Assembly (NCBI GenBank): GCA_963932145.1
Contig: CAWVQA010000073.1
Coordinates: forward strand, 1 to 64,000
DNA: 64,000 nt
Direction of reading: 5' to 3'
Source: Acanthosepion lycidas
Taxonomy: Eukaryota; Mollusca; Cephalopoda; Sepiida; Sepiidae
The translations under genes were made by a program, and so were the position numbers. Shown here piece after piece: positions 50,122 to 63,806 of the stretch (position 1 is the first letter of the stretch; the number at the start of each line of letters is the position of its first letter). Below the pieces are notes generated by a model that worked only from the letters and a program-made list of their open reading frames with translations, was not told the origin of the DNA and searched no databases.

Positions 50122-53100
50122 CTTTTTTCACTACTTTTTCAACGCTAGTTTGTAAATATCAATAACTGTTTGAAAACATTAGAAAAACAATGAAATTATT
50201 GAAAATCGATATGAAATCAATCAAAACTTATTGATTTTAACTAGTTTCAGAAGTTTTGACAAAGTTATATTTAAGATTTAATGTTTTACACAACTTTTAA
50301 TTACATAGCGATTTACATGCAAAATCTAGCTTTTTTCACTACTTTTTAACGCTAGTTTGTAAATATCAATAACTGTTTGAAAACATTAGAAAAACAATGA
50401 AATTATTGAAAATCGATGTGAAATCAATCAAAACTTATTGATTTTAACTAGTTTCAGAAGTTTTCACAAAGTTTTATTTAAGATTTTATGTTTTACACAA
50501 CTTTTAATTACATAGCGATTTACATGCAAAATCTAGCTTTTTTCACTACTTTTTCAACGCTAGTTTGTAAATATCAATAACTGTTTGAAAACATTAGAAA
50601 AACAATGAAATTATTGAAAATCGATATGAAATCAATCAAAACTTATTGATTTTAACTAGTTTCAGAAGTTTTGACAAAGTTATATTTAATATTTTATGTT
50701 TTACACAACTTTTAATTACATAGCGATTTACATGCAAAATCTAGCTTTTTTCACTACTTTTTAACGCTAGTTTGTAAATATCAATAACTGTTTGAAAACA
50801 TTAGAAAAACAATGAAATTATTGAAAATCGATATGAAATCAATCAAAACTTATTGATTTTAACTAGTTTCAGAAGTTTTGACAAAGTTTTATTTAAGATT
50901 TTATGTTTTACACAACTTTTAATTACATAGCGATTTACATGCAAAATCTAGCTGTTTTGACTACTTTTTAACGCTAGTTTGTAAATATCAATAACTGTTT
51001 GAAAACATTAGAAAAACAATGAAATTATTGAAAATCGATGTGAAATCAATCAAAACTTATTGATTTTAACTAGTTTCAGAAGTTTTCACAAAGTTTTATC
51101 TAAGATTTTATGTTTTACACAACTTTTAATTACATAGCCATTTACATGCAAATTCTAGCTTTTTTCACTACTTTTCAACGCTAGTTTGTAAATATCAATA
51201 ACTGTTTGAAAACATTAGAAAAACAATGAAATTATTGAAAATCGATATGAAATCAATCAAAACTTATTGATTTTAACTAGTTTCAGAAGTTTTGACAAAG
51301 TTATATTTAAGATTTTATGTTTTACACAACATTTAATTACATAGCGATTTACATGCAAAATCTAGCTTTTTTCACTACTTTTTAACGCTAATTTGTAAAT
51401 ATCAATAACTCTTTGAAAACATTAGAAAAACAATGAAATTATTGAAAATCGATATGAAATCAATCAAAACTTATTGATTTTAACTAGTTTCAGAAGTTTT
51501 GACAAAGTTATCTTTAATATTTTATGTTTTACACAACTTTTAATTACATAGCGATTTACATGCAAAATCTAGCTTTTTTCACTACTTTTTAACGCTAGTT
51601 TGTAAATATCAATAACTGTTTGAAAACATTAGAAAAACAATGAAATTATTGAAAATCGATGTGAAATCAATCAAAACTTATTGATTTTAACTAGTTTCAG
51701 AAGTTTTCACAAAGTTTTATTTAAGATTTTATGTTTTACACAACTTTTAATTACATAGCGATTTACATGCAAAATCTAGCTGTTTTGACTACTTTTTAAC
51801 GCTAGTTTGTAAATATCAATAACTGTTTGAAAACATTAGAAAAACAATGAAATTATTGAAAATCGATATGAAATCAATCAAAACTTATTGATTTTAACTA
51901 GTTTCAGAAGTTTTGACAAAGTTATATTTAAGATTTTATGTTTTACACAACTTTTAATTACATAGCGATTTACATGCAAAATCTAGCTTTTTTCACTACT
52001 TTTTCAACGCTAGTTTGTAAATATCAATAACTGTTTGAAAACATTAGAAAAACAATGAAATTATTGAAAATCGATATGAAATCAATCAAAACTTATTGAT
52101 TTTAACTAGTTTCAGAAGTTTTGACAAAGTTATATTTAAGATTTTATGTTTTACACAACTTTTAATTACATAGCGATTTACATGCAAAATCTAGCTTTTT
52201 TCACTACTTTTTCAACGCTAGTTTGTAAATATCAATAACTGTTTGAAAACATTAGAAAAACAATGAAATTATTGAAAATCGATATGAAATCAATCAAAAC
52301 CTGTTGATTTTAACTAGTTTCAGAAGTTTTGACAAAGTTATATTTAAGATTTTATGTTTTACACAACTTTTAATTACATAGCGATTTACATGCAAAATCT
52401 AGCTTTTTTCACTACTTTTTAACGCTAGTTTGTAAATATCAATAACTGTTTGAAAACATTAGAAAAACAATGAAATTATTGAAAATCGATGTGAAATCAA
52501 TCAAAACTTATTGATTTTAACTAGTTTCAGAAGTTTTCACAAAGATTTATTTAAGATTTTATGTTTTACACAACTTTTAATTACATAGCGATTTACATGC
52601 AAAATCTAGCTTTTTTCACTACTTTTTAACGCTAGTTTGTAAATATCAATAACTGTTTGAAAACATTAGAAAAACAATGAAATTATTGAAAATCGATGTG
52701 AAATCAATCAAAACTTATTGATTTTAACTAGTTTCAGAAGTTTTCACAAAGTTTTATTTAAGATTTTATGTTTTACACAACTTTTAATTACATAGCGATT
52801 TACATGCAAAATCTAGCTTTTTTCACTACTTTTTCAACGCTAGTATGTAAATATCAATAACTGTTTGAAAACATTAGAGAAACAATGAAATTATTGAAAA
52901 TCGATATGAAATCAATCAAAACTTATTGATTTTAACTAGTTTCAGAAGTTTTGACAAAGTTATATTTAAGATTTTATGTTTTACACAACTTTTAATTACA
53001 TAGCGATTTACATGCAAAATCTAGCTTTTTTCACTACTTTTTCAACGCTAGTTTGTAAATATCAATAACTGTTTGAAAACATTAGAAAAACAATGAAATT

Positions 53101-53232
53101 ATTGAAAATCGATATGAAATCAATCAAAACTTATTGATTTTAACTAGTTTCAGAAGTTTTGACAAAGTTATATTTAAGATTTTATGTTTTACACAACTTT
53201 TAATTACATAGCGATTTACATGCAAAATCTAG
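50122..53232 (+). repeat. Block V, second copy (15 monomers)
   Basis: Starts: 50122, 50330, 50537, 50745 (mosaic), 50952 (203T), 51159 (one T fewer, 174A), 51366 (27A, 148C), 51573, 51780, 51987, 52195 (107C, 109G), 52403 (144A), 52610, 52817 (TAGTATG, 63G) and 53025. Every barcode of 46389-49499 is kept, including the unusual 203T (AAATTCTAG) and the T4-C-AACG head. At 53233 plain class B monomers replace the expected 107C-109G monomer. Confidence 0.94.
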
Positions 53233-54683
53233 CTTTTTTCACTACTTTTTAACGCTAGTTTGTAAATATCAATAACTGTTTGAAAACATTAGAAAAACAA
53301 TGAAATTATTGAAAATCGATGTGAAATCAATCAAAACTTATTGATTTTAACTAGTTTCAGAAGTTTTCACAAAGTTTTATTTAAGATTTTATGTTTTACA
53401 CAACTTTTAATTACATAGCGATTTACATGCAAAATCTAGCTTTTTTCACTACTTTTTAACGCTAGTTTGTAAATATCAATAACTGTTTGAAAACATTAGA
53501 AAAACAATGAAATTATTGAAAATCGATGTGAAATCAATCAAAACTTATTGATTTTAACTAGTTTCAGAAGTTTTCACAAAGTTTTATTTAAGATTTTATG
53601 TTTTACACAACTTTTAATTACATAGCGATTTACATGCAAAATCTAGCTTTTTTCACTACTTTTTAACGCTAGTTTGTAAATATCAATAACTGTTTGAAAA
53701 CATTAGAAAAACAATGAAATTATTGAAAATCGATGTGAAATCAATCAAAACTTATTGATTTTAACTAGTTTCAGAAGTTTTCACAAAGTTTTATTTAAGA
53801 TTTTATGTTTTACACAACTTTTAATTACATAGCGATTTACATGCAAAATCTAGCTTTTTTCACTACTTTTTCAACGCTAGTTTGTAAATATCAATAACTG
53901 TTTGAAAACATTAGAAAAACAATGAAATTATTGAAAATCGATATGAAATCAATCAAAACCTGTTGATTTTAACTAGTTTCAGAAGTTTTGACAAAGTTAT
54001 ATTTAAGATTTTATGTTTTACACAACTTTTAATTACATAGCGATTTACATGCAAAATCTAGCTTTTTTCACTACTTTTTAACGCTAGTTTGTAAATATCA
54101 ATAACTGTTTGAAAACATTAGAAAAACAATGAAATTATTGAAAATCGATGTGAAATCAATCAAAACTTATTGATTTTAACTAGTTTCAGAAGTTTTCACA
54201 AAGATTTATTTAAGATTTTATGTTTTACACAACTTTTAATTACATAGCGATTTACATGCAAAATCTAGCTTTTTTCACTACTTTTTAACGCTAGTTTGTA
54301 AATATCAATAACTGTTTGAAAACATTAGAAAAACAATGAAATTATTGAAAATCGATGTGAAATCAATCAAAACTTATTGATTTTAACTAGTTTCAGAAGT
54401 TTTCACAAAGTTTTATTTAAGATTTTATGTTTTACACAACTTTTAATTACATAGCGATTTACATGCAAAATCTAGCTTTTTTCACTACTTTTTCAACGCT
54501 AGTTTGTAAATATCAATAACTGTTTGAAAACATTAGAGAAACAATGAAATTATTGAAAATCGATATGAAATCAATCAGAACTTATTGATTTTAACTAGTT
54601 TCAGAAGTTTTGACAAAGTTATATTTAAGATTTTATGTTTTACACAACTTTTAATTACATAGCGATTTACATGCAAAATCTAG
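53233..54683 (+). repeat. Block I', opening monomers
   Basis: Starts: 53233, 53440 and 53647 (three plain class B monomers in a row), 53854 (A, 107C, 109G), 54062 (B, 144A), 54269 (B) and 54476 (A, 63G, and AATCAGAAC). Three adjacent monomers without a diagnostic variant are also found at 10995-11615. The 107C-109G, 144A, B, 63G series continues the block V pattern. Confidence 0.88.
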
Positions 54684-57172
54684 CTTTTTTCACTACTTTT
54701 TAACGCTAGTTTGTAAATATCAATAACTGTTTGAAAACATTAGAAAAACAATGAAATTATTGAAAATCGATGTGAAATCAATCAAAACTTATTGATTTTA
54801 ACTAGTTTCAGAAGTTTTCACAAAGTTTTATCTAAGATTTTATGTTTTACACAACTTTTAATTACATAGCCATTTACATGCAAAATCTAGCTTTTTTCAC
54901 TACTTTTTCAACGCTAGTTTGTAAATATCAATAACTGTTTGAAAACATTAGAAAAACAATGAAATTATTGAAAATCGATGTGAAATCAATCAAAACTTAT
55001 TGATTTTAACTAGTTTCAGAAGTTTTCACAAAGTTTTATTTAAGATTTTATGTTTTACACAACTTTTAATTACATAGCGATTTACATGCAAAATCTAGCT
55101 TTTTTCACTACTTTTTAACGCTAGTTTGTAAATATCAATAACTGTTTGAAAACATTAGAAAAACAATGAAATTATTGAAAATCGATGTGAAATCAATCAA
55201 AACTTATTGATTTTAACTAGTTTCAGAAGTTTTCACAAAGTTTTATTTAAGATTTTATGTTTTACACAACTTTTAATTACATAGCGATTTACATGCAAAA
55301 TCTAGCTTTTTTCACTACTTTTTAACGCTAGTTTGTAAATATCAATAACTGTTTGAAAACATTAGAAAAACAATGAAATTATTGAAAATCGATGTGAAAT
55401 CAATCAAAACTTATTGATTTTTACTAGTTTCAGAAGTTTTCACAAAGTTTTATTTAAGATTTTATGTTTTACACAACTTTTAATTACATAGCGATTTACA
55501 TGCAAAATCTAGCTTTTTTCACTACTTTTTCAACGCTAGTTTGTAAATATCAATAACTGTTTGAAAACATTAGAAAAACAATGAAATTATTGAAAATCGA
55601 TATGAAATCAATCAAAACTTATTCATTTTAACTAGTTTCAGAAGTTTTGACAAAGTTATATTTAAGATTTTATGTTTTACACAACTTTTAATTACATAGC
55701 GATTTACATGCAAAATCTAGCTTTTTTCACTACTTTTTAACGCTAGTTTGTAAATATCAATAACTGTTTGAAAACATTAGAAAAACAATGAAATTATTGA
55801 AAATCGATGTGAAATCAATCAAAACTTATTGATTTTAACTAGTTTCAGAAGTTTTCACAAAGATTTATTTAAGATTTTATGTTTTACACAACTTTTAATT
55901 ACATAGCGATTTACATGCAAAATCTAGCTTTTTTCACTACTTTTTAACGCTAGTTTGTAAATATCAATAACTGTTTGAAAACATTAGAAAAACAATGAAA
56001 TTATTGAAAATCGATGTGAAATCAATCAAAACTTATTGATTTTAACTAGTTTCAGAAGTTTTCACAAAGTTTTATTTAAGATTTTATGTTTTACACAACT
56101 TTTAATTACATAGCGATTTACATGCAAAATCTAGCTTTTTTCACTACTTTTTCAACGCTAGTTTGTAAATATCAATAACTGTTTGAAAACATTAGAAAAA
56201 CAATGAAATTATTGAAAATCGATATGAAATCAATCAAAACTTATTCATTTTAACTAGTTTCAGAAGTTTTGACAAAGTTATATTTAAGATTTTATGTTTT
56301 ACACAACTTTTAATTACATAGCGATTTACATGCAAAATCTAGCTTTTTTCACTACTTTTTAACGCTAGTTTGTAAATATCAATAACTGTTTGAAAACATT
56401 AGAAAAACAATGAAATTATTGAAAATCGATGTGAAATCAATCAAAACTTATTGATTTTAACTAGTTTCAGAAGTTTTCACAAAGATTTATTTAAGATTTT
56501 ATGTTTTACACAACTTTTAATTACATAGCGATTTACATGCAAAATCTAGCTTTTTTCACTACTTTTTAACGCTAGTTTGTAAATATCAATAACTGTTTGA
56601 AAACATTAGAAAAACAATGAAATTATTGAAAATCGATGTGAAATCAATCAAAACTTATTGATTTTAACTAGTTTCAGAAGTTTTCACAAAGTTTTATTTA
56701 AGATTTTATGTTTTACACAACTTTTAATTACATAGCGATTTACATGCAAAATCTAGCTTTTTTCACTACTTTTTCAACGCTAGTTTGTAAATATCAATAA
56801 CTGTTTGAAAACATTAGAGAAACAATGAAATTATTGAAAATCGATATGAAATCAATCAAAACTTATTGATTTTAACTAGTTTCAGAAGTTTTGACAAAGT
56901 TATATTTAAGATTTTATGTTTTACACAACTTTTAATTACATAGCGATTTACATGCAAAATCTAGCTTTTTTCACTACTTTTTCAACGCTAGTTTGTAAAT
57001 ATCAATAACTGTTTGAAAACATTAGAAAAACAATGAAATTATTGAAAATCGATATGAAATCAATCAAAACTTATTGATTTTAACTAGTTTCAGAAGTTTT
57101 GACAAAGTTATATTTAAGATTTTATGTTTTACACAACTTTTAATTACATAGCGATTTACATGCAAAATCTAG
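54684..57172 (+). repeat. Block I', 12-monomer unit, copy of 2491-4979
   Basis: Starts: 54684 (150C, 189C), 54891, 55099, 55306 (118T), 55513 (112C), 55721 (144A), 55928, 56135 (112C), 56343 (144A), 56550, 56757 (63G) and 56965. The start-to-start spacing equals that of 2491-4979 throughout (offset 52193). 55513-56134 and 56135-56756 are tandem 622-bp trimers. The copy near the window start carries 107C and 174A, which this copy lacks. Confidence 0.93.
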
Positions 57173-60075
57173 CTTTTTTCACTACTTTTTAACGCTAGTT
57201 TGTAAATATCAATAACTGTTTGAAAACATTAGAAAAACAATGAAATTATTGAAAATCGATGTGAAATCAATCAAAACTTATTGATTTTAACTAGTTTCAG
57301 AAGTTTTCACAAAGTTTTATCTAAGATTTTATGTTTTACACAACTTTTAATTACATAGCCATTTACATGCAAAATCTAGCTTTTTTCACTACTTTTTCAA
57401 CGCTAGTTTGTAAATATCAATAACTGTTTGAAAACATTAGAAAAACAATGAAATTATTGAAAATCGATGTGAAATCAATCAAAACTTATTGATTTTAACT
57501 AGTTTCAGAAGTTTTCACAAAGTTTTATTTAAGATTTTATGTTTTACACAACTTTTAATTACATAGCGATTTACATGCAAAATCTAGCTTTTTTCACTAC
57601 TTTTTAACGCTAGTTTGTAAATATCAATAACTGTTTGAAAACATTAGAAAAACAATGAAATTATTGAAAATCGATGTGAAATCAATCAAAACTTATTGAT
57701 TTTAACTAGTTTCAGAAGTTTTCACAAAGTTTTATTTAAGATTTTATGTTTTACACAACTTTTAATTACATAGCGATTTACATGCAAAATCTAGCTTTTT
57801 TCACTACTTTTTAACGCTAGTTTGTAAATATCAATAACTGTTTGAAAACATTAGAAAAACAATGAAATTATTGAAAATCGATATGAAATCAATCAAAACT
57901 TATTCATTTTAACTAGTTTCAGAAGTTTTGACAAAGTTATATTTAAGATTTTATGTTTTACACAACTTTTAATTACATAGCGATTTACATGCAAAATCTA
58001 GCTTTTTTCACTACTTTTTAACGCTAGTTTGTAAATATCAATAACTGTTTGAAAACATTAGAAAAACAATGAAATTATTGAAAATCGATGTGAAATCAAT
58101 CAAAACTTATTGATTTTAACAAGTTTCAGAAGTTTTCACAAAGTTTTATTTAAGATTTTATGTTTTACACAACTTTTAATTACATAGCGATTTACATGCA
58201 AAATCTAGCTTTTTTCACTACTTTTTCAACGCTAGTTTGTAAATATCAATAACTGTTTGAAAACATTAGAAAAACAATGAAATTATTGAAAATCGATATG
58301 AAATCAATCAAAACTTATTGATTTTAACTAGTTTCAGAAGTTTTGACAAAGTTATATTTAAGATTTAATGTTTTACACAACTTTTAATTACATAGCGATT
58401 TACATGCAAAATCTAGCTTTTTTCACTACTTTTTAACGCTAGTTTGTAAATATCAATAACTGTTTGAAAACATTAGAAAAACAATGAAATTATTGAAAAT
58501 CGATGTGAAATCAATCAAAACTTATTGATTTTAACTAGTTTCAGAAGTTTTCACAAAGTTTTATTTAAGATTTTATGTTTTACACAACTTTTAATTACAT
58601 AGCGATTTACATGCAAAATCTAGCTTTTTTCACTACTTTTTCAACGCTAGTTTGTAAATATCAATAACTGTTTGAAAACATTAGAAAAACAATGAAATTA
58701 TTGAAAATCGATATGAAATCAATCAAAACATATTGATTTTAACTAGTTTCAGAAGTTTTGACAAAGTTATATTAAATATTTTATGTTTTACACAACTTTT
58801 AATTACATAGCGATTTACATGCAAAATCTAGCTTTTTTCACTACTTTTTAACGCTAGTTTGTAAATATCAATAACTGTTTGAAAACATTAGAAAAACAAT
58901 GAAATTATTGAAAATCGATGTGAAATCAATCAAAACTTATTGATTTTAACTAGTTTCAGAAGTTTTCACAAAGTTTTATTTAAGATTTTATGTTTTACAC
59001 AACTTTTAATTACATAGCGATTTACATGCAAAATCTAGCTGTTTTGACTACTTTTTAACGCTAGTTTGTAAATATCAATAACTGTTTGAAAACATTAGAA
59101 AAACAATGAAATTATTGAAAATCGATATGAAATCAATCAAAACTTATTGATTTTAACTAGTTTCAGAAGTTTTGACTAAGTTATATTTAAGATTTTATGT
59201 TTTACACAACTTTTAATTACATAGCGATTTACATGCAAAATCTAGCTTTTTTCACTACTTTTTCAACGCTAGTTTGTAAATATCAATAACTGTTTGAAAA
59301 CATTAGAAAAACAATGAAATTATTGAAAATCGATATGAAATCAATCAAAACTTATTGATTTTAACTAGTTTCAGAAGTTTTGACAAAGTTATCTTTAATA
59401 TTTTATGTTTTACACAACTTTTAATTACATAGCGATTTACATGCAAAATCTAGCTTCTTTCACTACTTTTTAACGCTAGTTTGTAAATATCAATAACTGT
59501 TTGAAAACATTAGAAAAACAATGAAATTATTGAAAATCGATGTGAAATCAATCAAAACTTATTGATTTTAACTAGTTTCAGAAGTTTTCACAAAGTTTTA
59601 TTTAAGATTTTATGTTTTACACAACTTTTAATTACATAGCGATTTACTTGCAAAATCTAGCTGTTTTGACTACTTTTTAACGCTAGTTTGTAAATATCAA
59701 TAACTGTTTGAAAACATTAGAAAAACAATGAAATTATTGAAAATCGATATGAAATCAATCAAAACTTATTGATTTTAACTAGTTTCAGAAGTTTTGACTA
59801 AGTTATATTTAAGATTTTATGTTTTACACAACTTTTAATTACATAGCGATTTACATGCAAAATCTAGCTTTTTTCACTACTTTTTCAACGCTAGATTGTA
59901 AATATCAATAACTCTTTGAAAACATTAGAAAAACAATGAAATTATTGAAAATCGATATGAAATCAATCAAAACTTATTGATTTTAACTAGTTTCAGAAGT
60001 TTTGACAAAGTTATATTTAAGATTTTATGTTTTACACAACTTTTAATTACATAGCGATTTACATGCAAAATCTAG
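57173..60075 (+). repeat. Block I', 14-monomer higher-order unit (2903 bp)
   Basis: Starts: 57173 (150C, 189C), 57380 (19C B), 57588, 57795 (mosaic, 112C), 58002 (121A), 58209 (159A), 58417, 58624 (107A, 151A, 154T), 58832, 59039 (G, 140T), 59246 (148C), 59454 (4C, 196T), 59661 (G, 140T) and 59868 (28A, 47C). The next unit at 60076 repeats it. It resembles 6639-10786 with one monomer and one 5-mer removed. Confidence 0.93.
57795..58001 (+). repeat. Mosaic monomer replacing two monomers
   Basis: A class B head (no C at 19) joined to a class A body with 90A, 112C and 137G. In block I the corresponding place holds two monomers, 7261 (118T) and 7468 (112C). The offset to block I falls from 50534 to 50326, a net loss of 208 bp. 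This is the expected product of one unequal exchange within the monomer, between positions 19 and 90. The same mosaic is present at 60698. Confidence 0.9.
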
Positions 60076-62148
60076 CTTTTTTCACTACTTTTTAACGCTA
60101 GTTTGTAAATATCAATAACTGTTTGAAAACATTAGAAAAACAATGAAATTATTGAAAATCGATGTGAAATCAATCAAAACTTATTGATTTTAACTAGTTT
60201 CAGAAGTTTTCACAAAGTTTTATCTAAGATTTTATGTTTTACACAACTTTTAATTACATAGCCATTTACATGCAAAATCTAGCTTTTATCACTACTTTTT
60301 CAACGCTAGTTTGTAAATATCAATAACTGTTTGAAAACATTAGAAAAACAATGAAATTATTGAAAATCGATGTGAAATCAATCAAAACTTATTGATTTTA
60401 ACTAGTTTCAGAAGTTTTCACAAAGTTTTATTTAAGATTTTATGTTTTACACAACTTTTAATTACATAGCGATTTACATGCAAAATCTAGCTTTTTTCAC
60501 TACTTTTTAACGCTAGTTTGTAAATATCAATAACTGTTTGAAAACATTAGAAAAACAATGAAATTATTGAAAATCGATGTGAAATCAATCAAAACTTATT
60601 GATTTTAACTAGTTTCAGAAGTTTTCACAAAGTTTTATTTAAGATTTTATGTTTTACACAACTTTTAATTACATAGCGATTTACATGCAAAATCTAGCTT
60701 TTTTCACTACTTTTTAACGCTAGTTTGTAAATATCAATAACTGTTTGAAAACATTAGAAAAACAATGAAATTATTGAAAATCGATATGAAATCAATCAAA
60801 ACTTATTCATTTTAACTAGTTTCAGAAGTTTTGACAAAGTTATATTTAAGATTTTATGTTTTACACAACTTTTAATTACATAGCGATTTACATGCAAAAT
60901 CTAGCTTTTTTCACTACTTTTTAACGCTAGTTTGTAAATATCAATAACTGTTTGAAAACATTAGAAAAACAATGAAATTATTGAAAATCGATGTGAAATC
61001 AATCAAAACTTATTGATTTTAACAAGTTTCAGAAGTTTTCACAAAGTTTTATTTAAGATTTTATGTTTTACACAACTTTTAATTACATAGCGATTTACAT
61101 GCAAAATCTAGCTTTTTTCACTACTTTTTCAACGCTAGTTTGTAAATATCAATAACTGTTTGAAAACATTAGAAAAACAATGAAATTATTGAAAATCGAT
61201 ATGAAATCAATCAAAACTTATTGATTTTAACTAGTTTCAGAAGTTTTGACAAAGTTATATTTAAGATTTAATGTTTTACACAACTTTTAATTACATAGCG
61301 ATTTACATGCAAAATCTAGCTTTTTTCACTACTTTTTAACGCTAGTTTGTAAATATCAATAACTGTTTGAAAACATTAGAAAAACAATGAAATTATTGAA
61401 AATCGATATGAAATCAATCAAAACATATTGATTTTAACTAGTTTCAGAAGTTTTGACAAAGTTATATTAAATATTTTATGTTTTACACAACTTTTAATTA
61501 CATAGCGATTTACATGCAAAATCTAGCTTTTTTCACTACTTTTTAACGCTAGTTTGTAAATATCAATAACTGTTTGAAAACATTAGAAAAACAATGAAAT
61601 TATTGAAAATCGATGTGAAATCAATCAAAACTTATTGATTTTAACTAGTTTCAGAAGTTTTCACAAAGTTTTATTTAAGATTTTATGTTTTACACAACTT
61701 TTAATTACATAGCGATTTACATGCAAAATCTAGCTGTTTTGACTACTTTTTAACGCTAGTTTGTAAATATCAATAACTGTTTGAAAACATTAGAAAAACA
61801 ATGAAATTATTGAAAATCGATATGAAATCAATCAAAACTTATTGATTTTAACTAGTTTCAGAAGTTTTGACTAAGTTATATTTAAGATTTTATGTTTTAC
61901 ACAACTTTTAATTACATAGCGATTTACATGCAAAATCTAGCTTTTTTCACTACTTTTTCAACGCTAGTTTGTAAATATCAATAACTGTTTGAAAACATTA
62001 GAAAAACAATGAAATTATTGAAAATCGATATGAAATCAATCAAAACTTATTGATTTTAACTAGTTTCAGAAGTTTTGACAAAGTTATCTTTAATATTTTA
62101 TGTTTTACACAACTTTTAATTACATAGCGATTTACATGCAAAATCTAG
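60076..62148 (+). repeat. Block I', second unit, shortened by one monomer
   Basis: Starts: 60076, 60283 (head CTTTTATCAC), 60491, 60698 (mosaic, 112C), 60905 (121A), 61112 (159A), 61320 (mosaic, 107A, 151A), 61527, 61734 (G, 140T) and 61941 (148C). It runs at offset 2903 from 57173 until 61320, then at 2695. The rest of the unit (4C, 140T and 28A monomers at 62149, 62356 and 62563) is also the start of block II''. Confidence 0.92.
61320..61526 (+). repeat. Mosaic monomer fusing two neighbours
   Basis: A class B head without C at 19 continues into a class A body with 107A, 151A and 154T. The sister unit has these as two monomers, 58417 and 58624. The loss is 208 bp, again exactly one monomer. 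151A (ATTAAATATT) is found only here and at 58624, which ties the two units closely. Confidence 0.9.
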
Positions 62149-63806
62149 CTTCTTTCACTACTTTTTAACGCTAGTTTGTAAATATCAATAACTGTTTGAA
62201 AACATTAGAAAAACAATGAAATTATTGAAAATCGATGTGAAATCAATCAAAACTTATTGATTTTAACTAGTTTCAGAAGTTTTCACAAAGTTTTATTTAA
62301 GATTTTATGTTTTACACAACTTTTAATTACATAGCGATTTACTTGCAAAATCTAGCTGTTTTGACTACTTTTTAACGCTAGTTTGTAAATATCAATAACT
62401 GTTTGAAAACATTAGAAAAACAATGAAATTATTGAAAATCGATATGAAATCAATCAAAACTTATTGATTTTAACTAGTTTCAGAAGTTTTGACTAAGTTA
62501 TATTTAAGATTTTATGTTTTACACAACTTTTAATTACATAGCGATTTACATGCAAAATCTAGCTTTTTTCACTACTTTTTCAACGCTAGATTGTAAATAT
62601 CAATAACTCTTTGAAAACATTAGAAAAACAATGAAATTATTGAAAATCGATATGAAATCAATCAAAACTTATTGATTTTAACTAGTTTCAGAAGTTTTGA
62701 CAAAGTTATATTTAAGATTTTATGTTTTACACAACTTTTAATTACATAGCGATTTACATGCAAAATCTAGCTTTTTTCACTACTTTTTCAACGCTAGTTT
62801 GTAAATATCAATAACTGTTTGAAAACATTAGAAAAACAATGAAATTATTGAAAATCGATGTGAAATCAATCAAAACTTATTGATTTTAACTAGTTTCAGA
62901 AGTTTTCACAAAGTTTTATTTAAGATTTTATGTTTTACACAACTTTTAATTACATAGCGATTTACATGCAAAATCTAGCTTTTTTCACTACTTTTTAACG
63001 CTAGTTTGTAAATATCAATAACTGTTTGAAAACATTAGAAAAACAATGAAATTATTGAAAATCGATGTGAAATCAATCAAAACTTATTGATTTTAACTAG
63101 TTTCAGAAGTTTTCACAAAGTTTTATTTAAGATTTTATGTTTTACACAACTTTTAATTACATAGCGATTTACATGCAAAATCTAGCTGTTTTGACTACTT
63201 TTTAACGCTAGATTGTAAATATCAATAACTGTTTGAAAACATTAGAAAAACAATGAAATTATTGAAAATCGATATGAAATCAATCAAAACTTATTGATTT
63301 TAACTAGTTTCAGAAGTTTTCACAAAGTTTTATTTAAGATTTTATGTTTTACACAACTTTTAATTACATAGCGATTTACATGCAAAATCTAGCTTTTTTC
63401 ACTACTTTTTAACGCTAGTTTGTAAATATCAATAACTCTTTGAAAACATTAGAAAAACAATGAAATTATTGAAAATCGATATGAAATCAATCAAAACTTA
63501 TTGATTTTAACTAGTTTCAGAAGTTTTCACAAAGTTTTATTTAAGATTTTATGTTTTACACAACTTTTAATTACATAGCGATTTACATGCAAAATCTAGC
63601 TTTTTTCACTACTTTTTAACGCTAGTTTGTAAATATCAATAACTGTTTGAAAACATTAGAAAAACAATGAAATTATTGAAAAACGATGTGAAATCAATCA
63701 AAACTTATTGATTTTAACTAGTTTCAGAAGTTTTCACAAAGTTTTATTTAAGATTTTATGTTTTACACAACTTTTAATTACATAGCGATTTACATGCAAA
63801 ATCTAG
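62149..63806 (+). repeat. Block II'', start of a third copy of block II
   Basis: Starts: 62149 (4C, 196T), 62356 (G, 140T), 62563 (28A, 47C), 62771 (19C B), 62979 (B), 63186 (G head, 28A, A body with class B end), 63393 (47C, A with class B end) and 63600 (AAACGATGTG). The AAACGATG change is shared with 32499 but not with block II, so this copy is closer to II'. The monomer at 62771 replaces the 138T monomer and a plain B of the other copies. The block continues beyond the window. Confidence 0.92.
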
